Assembly (NCBI GenBank): GCA_032622095.1
Contig: CP136069.1
Location: forward strand, 101,708,278-101,772,277
DNA: 64,000 nucleotides
Source of the DNA: Siphonodentalium dalli
Taxonomy: Eukaryota; Mollusca; Scaphopoda; Gadilida; Siphonodentaliidae
Direction: 5' to 3'
Shown here: piece after piece, positions 12,626 through 24,462 of the stretch
How the letters are laid out: each line of letters begins with the position of its first letter
Numbering within the stretch: position 1 is the first letter of the stretch
Position numbers and translations under genes: made by a program
Notes under the pieces: model-generated
What the model was told of the DNA's origin: nothing
Seen by the model: the letters and a program-made list of their open reading frames with translations, nothing else
Database searches by the model: none

Positions 12626-12670
12626 CGGTTAAGCAAGCAATTTTCTTAACCTTTTTTGTTTGCTTAACCG
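12626..12670. repeat. Short inverted repeat (hairpin)
   Basis: Arms CGGTTAAGCAAGCAA (12626-12640) and TTGTTTGCTTAACCG (12656-12670) pair with one mismatch around a 15-base loop that itself contains CTTAACC. It lies in the intron upstream of the 12242-12373 exon. Likely part of a small element; no function shown. Confidence 0.6.
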
Positions 12671-12875
12671 ATTTAGAATTTTCAGCAGACATGTTTCAGA
12701 AATTTCTGTCAATAATTATTAAAGTTTATATAATCAATGTGACTACAATTACATGTGTTATCTGTTATTTACTTCCCTCAACCTTGATGCCAGGTGTGTT
12801 GACAATAAGTTATGTGAGATTCACAGAGAATTGGTCACACTGACAGGATCCCCTTCCTACCAATATGGGAGATAA

Positions 12876-13870
12876 CTATACAAGACAGTCAAAGACTGAT
12901 AAGACTGGGACTCTTGAGACCATAACAGTCAGAACTTTTCATAACCACTTTAAAAGAAGTAGATCTAAACAGGATATGTGGCTAGAGAGGCTTCATGTCG
13001 ATCGGTGAATATCTACCTTTAATTTACCAATGGAACACTACAGATCCCCCCTCGTCAGCTCAACATATCCCCTCCTGACCGGGCTCTTAGGTTGGAATTT
13101 CACAACTGACATTTCAAACTTTCTCAATTGTTCGAAATTTCAAATCTCACAAGCACCTTTTTATAAACTATTTAGATATGTTTGAAGCCCAATTATCCAT
13201 GGACCCGAAAACACCATATATATATATGTCAGATTAATCAGTCAGGTAGTTCCAAGGTAGATGTTTTAAGTGAAGTCCCCATAGCCCCGTCATTTCTTAA
13301 CAGGTTGACCTCATGTTAACAAATCTGAATCTCAGTCACTAAAGGATCCTCCATACTATATGTAAGCTAAATAGTCCAACCTCTCTTGAGAAGACATTTT
13401 AAGTAATTACTATAGAGACATACAGTTATGTCCCTGGTCCCACTCTATTTAATCTGGTGACCCCATCTGAATAAATTTGAATCCCAGACACCAAAGAACC
13501 CTTCATACTAAATATCAGTAAATAGATGGCCTGTGTGAAGGAAGCATATTAAGAGGAAAACTGTCCTTTGCTTGGCCCCTAGTTGACCAGGTGACCCCAT
13601 TTAAAACAAATGACCCCATTTGAAAAAAATCTGAACTCCGGGTCACCCAAGGACCCTTCATACCAAATATGAACCCATTCAACCTGATGGTACAGCAGAA
13701 TAAGTAGTTTTTAAGAATTACTATGGAGGGCAAGAGTTATGGCCCTGCCTTCATAACCATTTGACAGAGTGACCTCATTTGAACAAATCTGAATGTGAGT
13801 CACCTAGGGAACATCCACACCAAATATGAACCCATTCAGTCTAGAGAAGATGTGAGCTCAAAAATTATAT
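12876..13870 (+). mobile_element. F2 element copy A
   Basis: The head region (AAGACTGATAAGACTGGGAC, GATATGTGGCTAGAGAGG) aligns with the heads at 22440 and 43380. Modules with CAGTCACTAAAGGATCCTCC, TACTATATGTAAGCTAAATA and GGAAGCATATTAAGAGG follow in the same order. The copy fades near 13870. No coding sequence. Confidence 0.7.
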
Positions 13871-13893
13871 TTCATTGAACAAATCGTAAATCA

Positions 13894-13912
13894 CCCCCCC
13901 CCCCCCCCCCCC
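13894..13912. repeat. Poly-C tract (19)
   Basis: Uninterrupted C run at the edge of F2 copy A. One of seven G or C tracts in the window; the length is likely uncertain in assembly. Confidence 0.95.
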
Positions 13913-14449
13913 AACACAGTAGGGACATCCCTGCAAGAATATAACATACATGATTTATTTGAATGTCTGACTATATTGGCTTAACAAAATTTCCATGACC
14001 TTGAAAGCCAGTGCATTCTCTTTTATATGGGAGGCTTCCCATGGGAGCACATATAAGAGAATGCACAAGCACAGGGTCTTCATTGCTCTCACCAGCACAA
14101 CTCTGGTCATGAAATGGTTAATATTAATAGTAAAAAATAAACTTTATCTGTCAAACAGGTAATTTGTATCTAAGATAAACATGGGATAAAATTCCATTCA
14201 TAAAGCCACTATCAGCTACCAGAATGTCTGGGAGACCTGTTGACATGGAGATAATTAATAATGGCACAAACATTTTGCAGTGCAATACCACTGTATTGTG
14301 TTACTCCTACAGCTGTGATCAAAACAAGGATTTTAATGGGGTGAAGTATGCAGAGATAATATGGTATGGTACAGCATGGTGTGGCAGGGACAGGAGGTGG
14401 GGTGGGTAGCTGTGATGTGTCTAAAAAAAAAATCAAAGATCAAAATGCA
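13913..14449. other. Unassigned sequence
   Basis: No gene recognised. A short foldback pairs TTCTCTTTTATATGGGAGG (14010-14028) with an inverted TCCCATGGGAGCACATATAA region around 14036-14060. ORFs of 61-74 codons on both strands at 14212-14436 overlap and look random. Confidence 0.35.
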
Positions 14450-14998
14450 AAAATGTAATTTTTTGTATTTAGAGTTATGTCCCTGGCTCTGTCCCTATTT
14501 GACCCAGTGACCCAATTTGAAAAAACTCCATGGACCCATTAGATCCATCCGTACCAAATATAAGCTAAATCGGCCAAACTTTTTTGAGAAGATGTTATTC
14601 TAAGAATTACTATGAGGAAGAGAGTTATGGCCCTGGTTTCTCAACTAATCAACCTGGTGACCTCATTTGAACAAATCTGAATCCTAGTCATTCAAGAACC
14701 CCTCATACCAAATATAAGCTAAATTGGACCAATGGTTCTATACAAGAAGTTGTTTTAAGATATACTATGGAGGGAAAGAGTTATGGGCCTGGCTTCGCAA
14801 CTATTTGACCCAGTGACCTCATTTGAACAAATCTGAATGAGAGTCACTTAGGGAACATCCACACCAAATATGAACCCATTCTGTCCAATGGAATCAGAGA
14901 AGATGTTCAAAGAATTGTTGACGGACGGATGGAAGGACGACGGACGAGGAGTGATGACTATAGCTCCGCCGGAGACTTCGTCTCAGGTGAGCTAATAA
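14450..14998 (+). mobile_element. F2 element, 3' portion
   Basis: Modules (AGAGTTATGTCCCTGG, TGACCTCATTTGAACAAATC, CCTCATACCAAATATAAGC) lead into a GGACGGATGGAAGGACGACG spacer and the end TAGCTCCGCCGGAGACTTCG plus CAGGTGAGCTAA (14987-14998). TCCGCCGGAG and the GGTGAGCT end are shared with the copies ending at 12012 and 56943. Confidence 0.72.
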
Positions 14999-15413
14999 AG
15001 ACCGATTCAAATCCAAACAATTAATTTTCTAAACAAATAACAGTGAACACATTGAAATAACAACCAATTATCAGTATTTTAGTTCACATGTTTCTTTATC
15101 ACCACACTTTACAGTGACACTGAGTTAAACCAAACAGTGACACCAAACTGTCACACCTCACACAAAACTTTGAAGTATTTCATTATAGTAATCAGTCTTC
15201 TATTTCTTAGCAACAGTACTGTCACAAATGAAGACATTCTACTACTATATTTCATTATTATTAACATTTTAATTCAACCGCGCCTGCAACGGTTTTATTT
15301 GTACTGCGCAATTCATAGAGACGTGCTTGACAACACTGCAGCAGAGCATGTATGTTATATGCTTTATGCAGGATATACGAATATAGTTATGCTCGGAAGT
15401 ATTTGATGTTTGG
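14999..15413. other. Unassigned sequence
   Basis: AT-rich with several AGTGACA / TGTCAC motifs near 15110-15165. No convincing gene: the open frames on the two strands around 15137-15451 overlap and match nothing known. Confidence 0.35.
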
Positions 15414-16335
15414 ATGATGGAATTTAGGTCAAGTTGTTTAGAATTTGGCAAGAAAGGGAAAAACAGTTATGCTACGAGGACTTTGCCCGAACGAAGCTTG
15501 AACAAAACGCTTGTCGTGCAATTTTGTTTAAGGCCTGCGTGCAAAGAGTTAAATCCAAGATGGCCACTGGCAGCCATGTTTTCATCGAAAATTTGAAAAA
15601 ATTTAATGCCTCCCATCTAGTGGTCACCAAAAAGATCCATATCATGTTTGGTGACGATCGAAAGAGGGATGTGGTCTTTAGGGTGAGCCAAAGGATTTAG
15701 TAAAGAGTAAAATACAAGATGGCAGCTGGTGCACATGTTTTTCAATGAAATTCGGTCAAAATAAGAGGCTCCCATCTAGGATCACCCCAAAGATACATAT
15801 AAAGTTTGGTGACAATCGGATGAGAGATGTGGCCTGTAGGGTGTGTCAAAGGATTTAGTCATACAAAGAGTAAATTCCAAGATGGCCACAATGTTTTTCA
15901 ATGAATTTCGGTCAAAATACGGAGGCTCCCATCTAGTGGTCATCCTGAAGATCCATTTGAAGTTTGGTGATGATCAGATAAGGGATGGGGTCTCTAGGGT
16001 GTGCCAAAGGATTTAGTCACGCAAAGAGTAAAATCAAAGATGGCTACCGGCGGCCATGTTTTTCAATGAAAAATTTGATAGCTCCCATCTAGAGGTGATC
16101 CTAAACATGCCTGTAAATTTTCAAAACAAATCTCCAATAAATGTGGGCTGATGGCTTATGTGGATCTAGGTCACCGGAAGTTCCGAAAATCCAAATGAAG
16201 TTTGGTGATGAGCTGACGAGAAATGTGAAACAAAGGGTGTGCTAACGGAAATTGTAGATGGATCACAGACTCACATACGGACGACGGACACCAACCCACA
16301 ACAATATCTCAAACTTGATTGTCAAGTTGAGTTAA
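15414..16335 (+). mobile_element. F1 element, 3' part with terminal hairpin
   Basis: Four to five modules (CAAGATGGCCACTGGCAGCC, CTCCCATCTAG, TTTGGTGACGATCG, GTGAGCCAAAGGATTTAG) run towards a spacer (ACGGACGACGGACACC) and a hairpin TATCTCAAACTTGA / TCAAGTTGAGTTA at 16305-16334. This subtype has the GATCCATATGAAGTTTGG phrase that the 5.3-7.7 kb copy lacks. The plus-strand ORF at 15434-15700 is read through modules and is not a gene. Confidence 0.7.
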
Positions 16336-16616
16336 AATAGATAGTTATATGTATACACATTGAATAAATGCTTCCATGGATGCATTAATGCTGCATAATT
16401 GAAAATGTTTGACCATCCAACTCCATGTGATTGGAAATATTTTCCTATGCTTAGGTTTTGCTTCCACTTCCATGGAGCATAAATTTATAGGCGTACTAAA
16501 CAAGTAAACTATAGTCTTAAAACTGAAATAATGAGCTTTGATAACTGGACAATTGTTTACAGTGCATATTTTCACGTTGGAAATAGTAAAACAAGAAAAT
16601 ACAAAATGGTACTTAC

Positions 16617-16793
16617 ACTTACTGTAAGGCTTTCTGGGCTTCTTGGTAAGACAAGACATCACATATCGCTCTAATTCTCTTAGAGTGGAAGGTTTCAGAG
16701 TTTCAAAATCTATTTCGATTTCATCTGGATTTGAATCTCTGAGGGACGGTTCTCGAGACTGAATTATATGCACCACTCGACCAAGCTTATCGC
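16617..16793 (-). CDS. BET bromodomain protein, main ET-domain exon
   Basis: Minus-strand exon starting after acceptor TTCCAG with GCGATAAGC; the split Gly completes NKLPG from the upstream exon. It encodes [48 protein letters not shown] and TKKPRKPY. This is the signature of the BET extra-terminal (ET) domain, including the acidic EIEIDFE strand that in BRD4 contacts Lys-rich partner peptides. Two in-frame donors sit 6 bases apart (GTAAGTGTAAGTAC): use of the first ends the exon at 16623, the second at 16617 and adds two residues. Both leave phase 1 and join in frame to the exon at 12373. The ET domain recruits chromatin and transcription factors in the nucleus. Assigning BRD2, 3 or 4 is not meaningful for an invertebrate single-BET lineage. 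Confidence 0.95.
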
Positions 16794-16847
16794 CTGGAAC
16801 ATAAATTTACAATATGCAACAATCAGCCATGATTATCACCTAGAACA

Positions 16848-17235
16848 TAAATGGAAGTGTCAAACTTGTGTCAATGAAGCTCAACTTGTAGAGGGGCTAT
16901 TGTCAAATGTTATAGTACAGTTAATGGAGCAATAGGAAATGCAGAGTTGGTATACAATGTATGTCTGTAATCCTAAACACCAAACAAATTTAGTCATGCA
17001 AAGAGTAAAATACAATATGGCCACTGTCAGCCATGTTTATTTAATAGAATTTGATAATGACAGTGCCAATGACACTGAAGCTCAACTTGGACAGGAGCTA
17101 TTGTCAAATGGTACAGTTAGTGGAGCGACAGGGAATGCAACAAGTTGATACATCTATGTATTACAAAACACCCAACACCCAACGGATTCAGTCATAGAAA
17201 GAGTAAAATCAAAGATGGCCAATGGCAGCCATTAG
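16848..17235 (+). mobile_element. F1 5' end, duplicated in tandem
   Basis: Two copies of the F1 head lie about 200 bases apart: AGTGTCAAACTTGTGTCAAT then AAGCTCAACTTG (from about 16856), and GACAGTGCCAATGACACTG then AAGCTCAACTTGGACAGG (from about 17057). Each is followed by CTATTGTCAAATG and a module with GAGTAAAAT and ATGGCCA. The copy is cut off at about 17235, where GCAGCC runs into CATTAGAGTTGAAAC. Confidence 0.65.
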
Positions 17236-18500
17236 AGTTGAAACAATTAGTTGACTAATCAACGTCGACGCCAATAGCTCCCAATGTTGACGCTGTATTT
17301 TGCCGTCGACTAGTCAGAACATTGTATATACAGATCCTCTCAAAATTAATGTCCCTCTCAACACGGTTCTCATGTTAACGCAACGCGGTGGTAATGTTAC
17401 TCCAACGCGGTGGTAACGTTATTCCAACACGGTCGAGGTAACCATCAACGCAAAATAACGCGGTCGGCATGACCGTCAACGCAACAAACGCGGTCAAGGT
17501 AACTGTCAACGAAATGGAACGTTGCCAACATAATACAATGTTGTTGGCGTGGTGGGAGGCACGGGTAATGCATGATTGATTGGTGTTAAATGTTTTACAT
17601 ATATACATTTAGAATTTTTCCGGAAAAAAAAACAACTAATAAATAAATGTAGATCACGTTGATCGCGATGCACGAATTAATGGAGATGTTATTGAGACTT
17701 CTAACAAACAAAAAACTATGAGGTCACGTCGCAATGTACATGTGTTCTATGAATGTTTAATATTCAGCGTCATATCCGATTAAAGGTTGATTACCTGTAC
17801 GCCCCTGTACGCCAAGGGTCCGATGTCATTTGAAATCTTCGTGAGGATATGATAACACATACATGTACACGTGTAATCGACGTGGTAACCAATGATTGTC
17901 ACTTTTACTGACAGACCGCGGATCAAAAGCCTGCCGCGAATGATTGACAGCGGTACCAATGAACTCAAATACAATATGGGGCGTGTCTTTGGTGAATATC
18001 GAAGCTTCCAAACGCAATGAATGTTTAACATGAAAGAATTAATTCAACAATGGTGGAAAGGCTGAGATGATGGCATGAAGCCGAATATGTGTACATGACC
18101 ACATGTACTTATCTACCTGGAGTTTTTAGGTCAACAAATCGGAAACACATGTTATTTAGTTTGCCTTATCCTATTTTATATTATCTGTGATTAAACTAGT
18201 GCATGAATATGTAACATTTATACCACGATCGCCTATCTTACTATATAAATAAAGCCATCTGTTTAAATTTTGCATTTAATCAACACCTGTTGATTAAACG
18301 TGCCTACTGTTGATTAAACTTCGCAGAGTGGATTAAACTTTCTCCATACAATTTGAACGGAAAAGTGTTTATCCATCGCATTGTAAAGATTGTGGCATAA
18401 ACTTCGCAGAGTGGATTAAACTTTCTCCATACAATTTGAACAATTTTATAATCGACTAATTGGCAGCTATAATCGACATTTGGTCGATTAATCGGTAATA
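17236..18500. mobile_element. Probable DNA-transposon relic with GCGGT-rich array
   Basis: The left edge has AGTTGACTAATCAACGTCGACG. At 17345-17520 a loose array of AACGCGGT units alternates with GTAAC and GTCAAC. Near 18275-18430 a phrase (CTTCGCAGAGTGGATTAAAC) occurs twice, and 18440-18500 holds TAATCGAC / GTCGATTAATCG units and TATGCGCCCTGTATTACATC, which matches the reverse complement of 56690-56720. These resemble ends of hAT-like families, but no matching target duplication was found, so the boundaries are uncertain. Confidence 0.4.
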
Positions 18501-18568
18501 TATGCGCCCTGTATTACATCCAGGTAAAAAAGTGATAAATGCGAAATTACGTTATAAACTGTCGATGC

Positions 18569-19655
18569 TAGAGATGGGCGGTTTTGATTTTTTACGTTCG
18601 GTTTCGGTTTTTCTGGGAGAAAAAACCTCGGTTTCGGTTCGGTTTTCGTTTTTTTTTACTAGATAGTGAAATTAGACTGAAATACATACAATTTGAGTAT
18701 ATACTTTCAAAGTAACCGTAATTAGAGTCAATAATGTCCCAATAACGTTGAATATTTGAGGAAGGAAATGCAATCACAGGTAAACAACGGGACAAAATGC
18801 CGACGCAAACTGAATCCAACGCGATAAGATGATACAATTCGGTATTTAAAAAAATAAACACCCCCATCTTCACTATTTATCCCTTTCTGACATGTTTAAA
18901 ACATATTTATCATATTATATGCATTAGTATCTGAGAATTCAACCGCAAACAGCAGCAAAATCACAACCAGTGGGCGTCCTTGACCTGACTAACAATTATT
19001 GACACGTGCATGATTGACCCACATTCAATGACTGCGGTGTGATCGCTTTGATGTTGCGACATAGTTTACAAGCTGCACATGGCTGCAAACTTCTACCAGA
19101 TTACGTCACATCGGAATGTACAGACGATCAAAGTGTTCACACCATTTACTTGGTTTAGTTTTCGAGTTAGCAGACGCTTCCATTTTTTTGGTTGGCAATT
19201 ATCGCCTTATTTGGACTTGTGTTCGGCACTCATATAGTTAGCCAGACTCTGGCTTAAGCGACGTTTTTATGACATATTAAGCAGCGACATTTCTTGGAGT
19301 CGTCTCCAGTTAGACGCATAAAATACCTCCAAACAGGGCTTTTTGTTGAACCATGTACGTTATTTTGTTCGGCCATGTTTGAAAAAGAACAAAAACAGTC
19401 GCCTATGATATTATAACAACACATATCTGAGACGAAATGGACACATTCCGATATAATATTGATCAGAGAGGCCGATAACTTGATAACAATATCAACTAAT
19501 AAGTACCTGGGGAGGTATAATAAGTCGATTTAAGTGAAAAATAAACATATAAAAAAAAACATAATGTCGGTTTGAGCAGAATCGCGTCGGTCGGTTTTCG
19601 GTTTATTGTTAAAAACCGAAACCGAGTTGTTTTCTCGGTTAACCGCCCATCACTA
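18569..19655. mobile_element. hAT-like non-autonomous element B
   Basis: Terminal repeats TAGAGATGGGCGGTT and AACCGCCCATCACTA (one internal mismatch) are flanked by a perfect 8-bp duplication GTCGATGC (18561-18568 and 19656-19663). Sub-terminal regions hold TTCGGTTTCGGTT units on the left and AAACCGAAACCGAG on the right. Internal sequence near 18960-19045 (CGTCCTTGACCTGACT, ACCCACATTCAATGACTGC) recurs at 28360-28432. No transposase frame. Confidence 0.88.
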
Positions 19656-19663
19656 GTCGATGC

Positions 19664-20309
19664 ACCGTGTTTTACACTGTTTTATTTCGTATACAAAAAG
19701 GAATACTCATGCCCTCATAGTCTCATTCTTCCGGATGTAGTTTTTATCAGGCCCTTACTATTAAATACTGCCAAGTGCCCATGTTTCTGGCAAAGTTAGA
19801 GCAAACTACATACACGACGTGACAGTAACTGTGCAAAATTGCACGAATAAAGCTAATCTCGATCGCGACTCCCATCAAGCCGCCGCTACGTATTTCGGCA
19901 GGTCACGTGCTTCACATTAATCGGTGAAATTGCGGCGAAAGGTGCGCGCTTATAATGAAGTTAACGAGGACATAGGTATACTTTGTGAAAAGTCGACGCC
20001 GACATCAGAGACAAAGGATGCCGCCAGCCAGCCATGTACTGTGTGAACATGACCGCCAAAAGGCGGCGACATCAAAGGCCGAGGACGTCGCAACGGAATT
20101 GTGCTGCATACGCGGTTAACAGTTACTTCCAGGCATGACATTGATGAAAAGTGCTGCTTACATGTACAAGTTACACAACCATACCCCCCCCCCCCCCCCC
20201 CCCCCCCTTCCCCCATCGGGCGATTAGTCGACGAAAGTAAATAACCGTCGACTACCGCACCTGCCGAAGGTTAGTCGATTAATCGAATAATCGTGGCAAG
20301 CCTAAATAA
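19664..20309. other. Unassigned sequence with TE-end-like motifs
   Basis: No gene. 20216-20305 contains GATTAGTCGACG, GTCGACTACC, GGTTAGTCGATTAATCG and ends ATCGTGGCAAGCCTAA, which resembles the right end of a hAT-like element such as that at 52971. Its left partner may be the edge near 17236, with element B inserted between. Confidence 0.4.
20184..20207. repeat. Poly-C tract (24)
   Basis: Uninterrupted C run. The minus-strand ORF that reads Gly-rich across it is an artefact. Confidence 0.95.
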
Positions 20310-20427
20310 AATATACGCATTGTGTTTCTGAATAACAAATTTAATCCACTCGTGGGATTGGTGATCTGTAAATCGCCAATCCCACTCGTGGATTAAATTT
20401 GTTATTCAGAAACACTATGCGTATATT
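20310..20427. repeat. Near-perfect palindrome with 52-base arms
   Basis: The left arm (20310-20361, starting AATATACGCATTGTGTTTCT) and right arm (20376-20427, ending ACACTATGCGTATATT) are reverse complements with a single visible mismatch and a 14-base spacer. Both arms carry AATCCACTCGTGGGATTGG or its complement. It may be a very short foldback element or a recent inverted duplication. Confidence 0.9.
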
Positions 20428-22092
20428 CTATATATATAACATAATGTTTCCTACTTATATCCTGACAACGTTGTTATTCTGTATTGTACGCGTTTCAAGA
20501 AACATTCCATCGAGAGCCCCCGGCCCTTGTATGTGATCAAGCGACAAAAGCACGAGTTCATTATCACGGAGTCAAAGGCTGCGTGAAATATGCGGAAAGG
20601 AAGATTATATGTAGAAACCGATAATTGTCCGGTAATAGTTTTCACCCACGCAAAAATACACGTCAATTAAAATAGTACACATGAGGCTACTTTCATCTTC
20701 GCGTATTTACTAACATTCTGGGGGCGATGGGGGTAGAATACGCAAACCGATTAACAGAGCTGCAGGTGTCTCAGATTATTGTTTTCGCTGTTTGAAGCAC
20801 ATAAATGTACGGAACCACACATTGTCTCCTTTTATTGTGTCAGTTCCGATGTCCGCCGAAACTGTATTCTATAGCATGTGACAATAAAGAGCGTTCATAT
20901 ACTCTACACCATGAACAAACGCCATGAAAAAAACTAGAATTTTTCCAGTCGTTTTAAAATTTTCACACACGCTCGTTATTCATACCTCCATATAGCATAT
21001 ATTAAATAAACCAATAATCATTATAAAATAAATACGATTTGTGACTTATGCTCAAGAATACCAGGACTTGATTATTCGGACTTTAATTAGCCTTTCGTCG
21101 GCAGTTCATAAAATATTATTTAGAGATGGGTGCCCTTTTGCATGGAAAACCATAACTTCCCCATTGTGAACCTTTATTTGACCATGCATGCGCGTGACAT
21201 TGTCTCATCTTTTGAAATTATTATTAAATTAAGGTCAAAGGCCTTTCTGCATCCACATATTTCTTTGGCAAGATATTTTATTACCATGTAGCAATTTGGT
21301 GAAGATGACTCCTCCTACCAGCTTGTCTTCTATATTGATTGACAGTACGTCAAATTTGGATATTCAATATCTGTGGCGCACACTGAAATTGATACGCTGT
21401 GATTCAAACACAGAATTCTCGATTGAACACGTGCCGTCATAACTTCGTCGGTTTTGATTGGCTGGTGGACAGCGTGCACTGCAATGATCACTCGATGAGG
21501 TCATGTTACTTCCATGATGATGAAATAATGAAATCGTATTCAATGTAGCTTTGAAGAGATACATGTATACAAGATCTACATTTCAGTATTTGTCCGCTAT
21601 TGCATAGACAAGCATATGATAAATATTAACTTACTTTTTACCGTAGTATATATAAGTTTAATAATTCAGTTAAATTCTGTTTTTCTTACCAGAATTAAAT
21701 CACTGCAATTCAATTATTTATTTGTCATCTCATCAAATATTTAAAAACAAAACAATTACATTTGAAGATCCAAACGCGGTCCCACGCAGTCAATACCAAA
21801 TTAGACAAAATTGTATTTTTCTAGCATTCCGGTAGCACACCAGGTTAAAAGAAAACTTTAAAATAGTCACCATCACTTATTATGTCAGACATCGTGAAAA
21901 CACACAAAAGTGCACCGTTTTACCCATCTATATTTACATACGTCAGTGGTTTTAGATTGAAAACGAGTACAAACTATCATAATTTAAACGCTCTTTATTA
22001 CTACGTTTCGGTGGAAGTACCGGGTATGGACACTCTTTATTAGAGGCGATAATTGGAATTTTTGCAAGACTGACAACAAATGAGTCAAATTT
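20428..22092. other. Unassigned sequence with scattered repeat fragments
   Basis: No gene recognised. The stretch near 21316-21347 (CCTACCAGCTTGTCTTC, ATTGATTGACAG) is the reverse complement of 49297-49330, so both belong to one unnamed repeat. Short frames on the minus strand (20451-20666, 21364-21564) match nothing I know. Confidence 0.35.
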
Positions 22093-22351
22093 ATTCTCTT
22101 GAAAACCGATATCTGGCCATCAAAACCTCATATATGTCAATTATAGAAACTTTTAGTTCATGGTATGATAGTTACAGTAGGAATTGAACGACACACATTG
22201 TGCACAATAACCACATTAAGATATTCTCTTGAAAGCCGATATCTGGCCATCAAAACCTCATATATGTCAATTATAGAAACTTTTAGTTCATGGTATGATA
22301 GTTACAGTAGGAATTGAACGCACACATTGTGCACAATAACCACATCAAGAT
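22093..22351 (+). repeat. Direct tandem duplication, period 130
   Basis: ATTCTCTTGAAAACCGATAT starts at 22093 and, with one substitution, again at 22223. Both copies run through TTAGTTCATGGTATGATAG and GTGCACAATAACCACAT, with about a one-base deletion in the second. A diverged single copy lies at 50162-50220, so the unit belongs to a dispersed repeat. Confidence 0.88.
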
Positions 22352-22439
22352 AAACGTGCAATGATATCTTTTACACACAGGGGTCCGGGAACATTTTTTT
22401 TATCATTTTATGATATTAATTTTAAAAAGACAGTCAATG

Positions 22440-23157
22440 ACTGGGGTCGCTCACCAGACTGCAAAGCCTGATAAGACTGGGACTCTGGAGACCACAAGTC
22501 AGAACTTTTCATAATCACTTTAAAAGAAGTAGATCTAAACAGGATATGTGGCTAGAGAGGCTTCATGTATGTAGATCGGTGAATATCCACCTTGAAATTA
22601 CCAACAAGTCCCCTCCCAAGTCTTGGGTTGGAATTTCACAACCGACATCTCAAACTTTCACAATTGTTGGAAATTTCCAATCTCACAAGCGCCTTTTTAT
22701 AAAACCATTTAGACATGTTTGAAGCCCAATTATCCATGGACGCAAAACACCATACATGTATGTCAGATTAATCAGTCAGGTAGTTCCAAGGTACTAGTAG
22801 ATGTTTTAATGAATTTGGTATTTCAATGATTTTATTAGATACAAAAGTGTTAACTCCCCATAGCCCCGTCATTTCTTAACAGGTTGACCTCATGTTAACA
22901 AATCTGAATCTCAGTCACTAAAGGATCCTCCATACTATATGTAAGCTAAATAGTCCAACCTCTCTTGAAAAGACATTTTAAGAATTGCTATAGAGACATA
23001 CAGTTATGTCCCTGGGGACTCCATCTGAATAAATTTGAATCCCAGACGCCAAAGAACCCTTCATACTAAATATCAGTAAAATAGACCTGATGGTCCTTGT
23101 GAAGGAAGCATATTAAGAGGGAAACTGTCCTTCGCTTGGCTCCTATATGACCAGGTG
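22440..23157 (+). mobile_element. F2 element copy B, left part
   Basis: The head GTCGCTCACCAGACTGC and following GATATGTGGCTAGAGAGG align with copies at 12876 and 43379. Modules continue to CTATATGACCAGGTG, where the sequence breaks. It resumes at 26992 with ACCCCATAAAAAAAATCTG, exactly as the uninterrupted copy C reads at 44188-44220. Confidence 0.75.
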
Positions 23158-23969
23158 AGGCCACCGCAATGACTTGGTTTACGAACATGAGTGGAAAAAT
23201 TTCCTAGATGGAGGAGGAAAAAATAAAATAAAATCTTGGGCATGTTGTTTGACAACAATTTTGACACTAATGTACATTATTTCGATCAGCCAGGGTAAAT
23301 TAATGAGTCCGTATTGGGGAAAACATATAACGCGAAAATTATTTGACACTGAAAAGTAGCCATTTCCTTGCACCCCGAGTGTCCCAAAAAGCAATCCAAA
23401 GCTTCGTTTATTACGCAAGTCGATAATTTTCCGTGGGTGCATTAATTATGTTGATGGTATCCGTCTGCCGTCTGATTGAATACTATATCAAGCTACAAGT
23501 TAGTGTTTAAAAATTTATAACTTACAATAAGATTCCGTATAATGAAACTAAACACTAAAAAGCATCTATGCATTGTCCAATACTATCTAGCTGGGAGAAT
23601 TGAATTAAGTATTTCCTAGAATTTCAAGTAGCTTCCGTGAAAATGAAACTGACTTTTCCATGTATTCTGTCAATCGTAAAACTATTTGTGCACTGTGACT
23701 TCATATATACTGCAGGGTTTGTCTGCAGGAGATATTTATAGCGGCGAAATACGAATGGTAGCCAAATCTTTCAAACTCGGAACGCACAGCTTGTCAATAG
23801 TCTGTATTAGTCCAACAACTGACGACCGCTGCTATAGAGTTTTAGCCAACGTGTTATAAAATATAATTGAGTTTTGGCGGAAAATGGGAACATGTGTGCC
23901 GTTGTTTGTGTTTGGGGACCCAGGCGGGACAACGAAACTATTACCGTACTTTGACTTTATCGCCATATT

Positions 23970-23981
23970 GGGGGGGGGGGG
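23970..23981. repeat. Poly-G tract (12)
   Basis: Uninterrupted G run inside the 23158-26991 element. Confidence 0.95.
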
Positions 23982-24462
23982 CATGTTTTTGTGTTTATCC
24001 TCCATGCGTGTAATATGGGTCAAATGAATGATTTTGTCACTATGAATTCCCGCTATAAAGACTGATTTGGGACGGTTCCGTATTATATCAGTACGATAGC
24101 ATGGGATCTCGGAGGTAGATACCTCATTTGGTAGGAGAACCGGGGCCGCATTTTGATCCCTACTCTGCCTAACTCAGCAATTCGGCATGCTTTGATCAAA
24201 TTATGTAATCATACGATAGCACGGGATCTCCGAGCGTGAGTAGTTTCAACCACAGAAATCACGTGCAAAAAAATATCCGTACTCAGCAGTTCGACATTCT
24301 TTGATGTTACCGCGACATTTATTACGCTGTATATAATGTCGTTATTTCAATGCACACCAAACATTACGTTGTAGTTTTGGCGCTTTGATTTCAAAGGGTT
24401 ACGCTGTACTGGTAACACACTGTGCTCAATTGACCCGCTTTTTCACCAGTATTCTGTTTAAC

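Noticed and set aside
23885-24060. Possible THAP-like start (MCAVVCVWGPRRDNE in one frame)
   Set aside because: Only a few residues fit, a stop follows soon after, and neither the remaining zinc ligands nor the AVPTIF-like end of a THAP domain is present.
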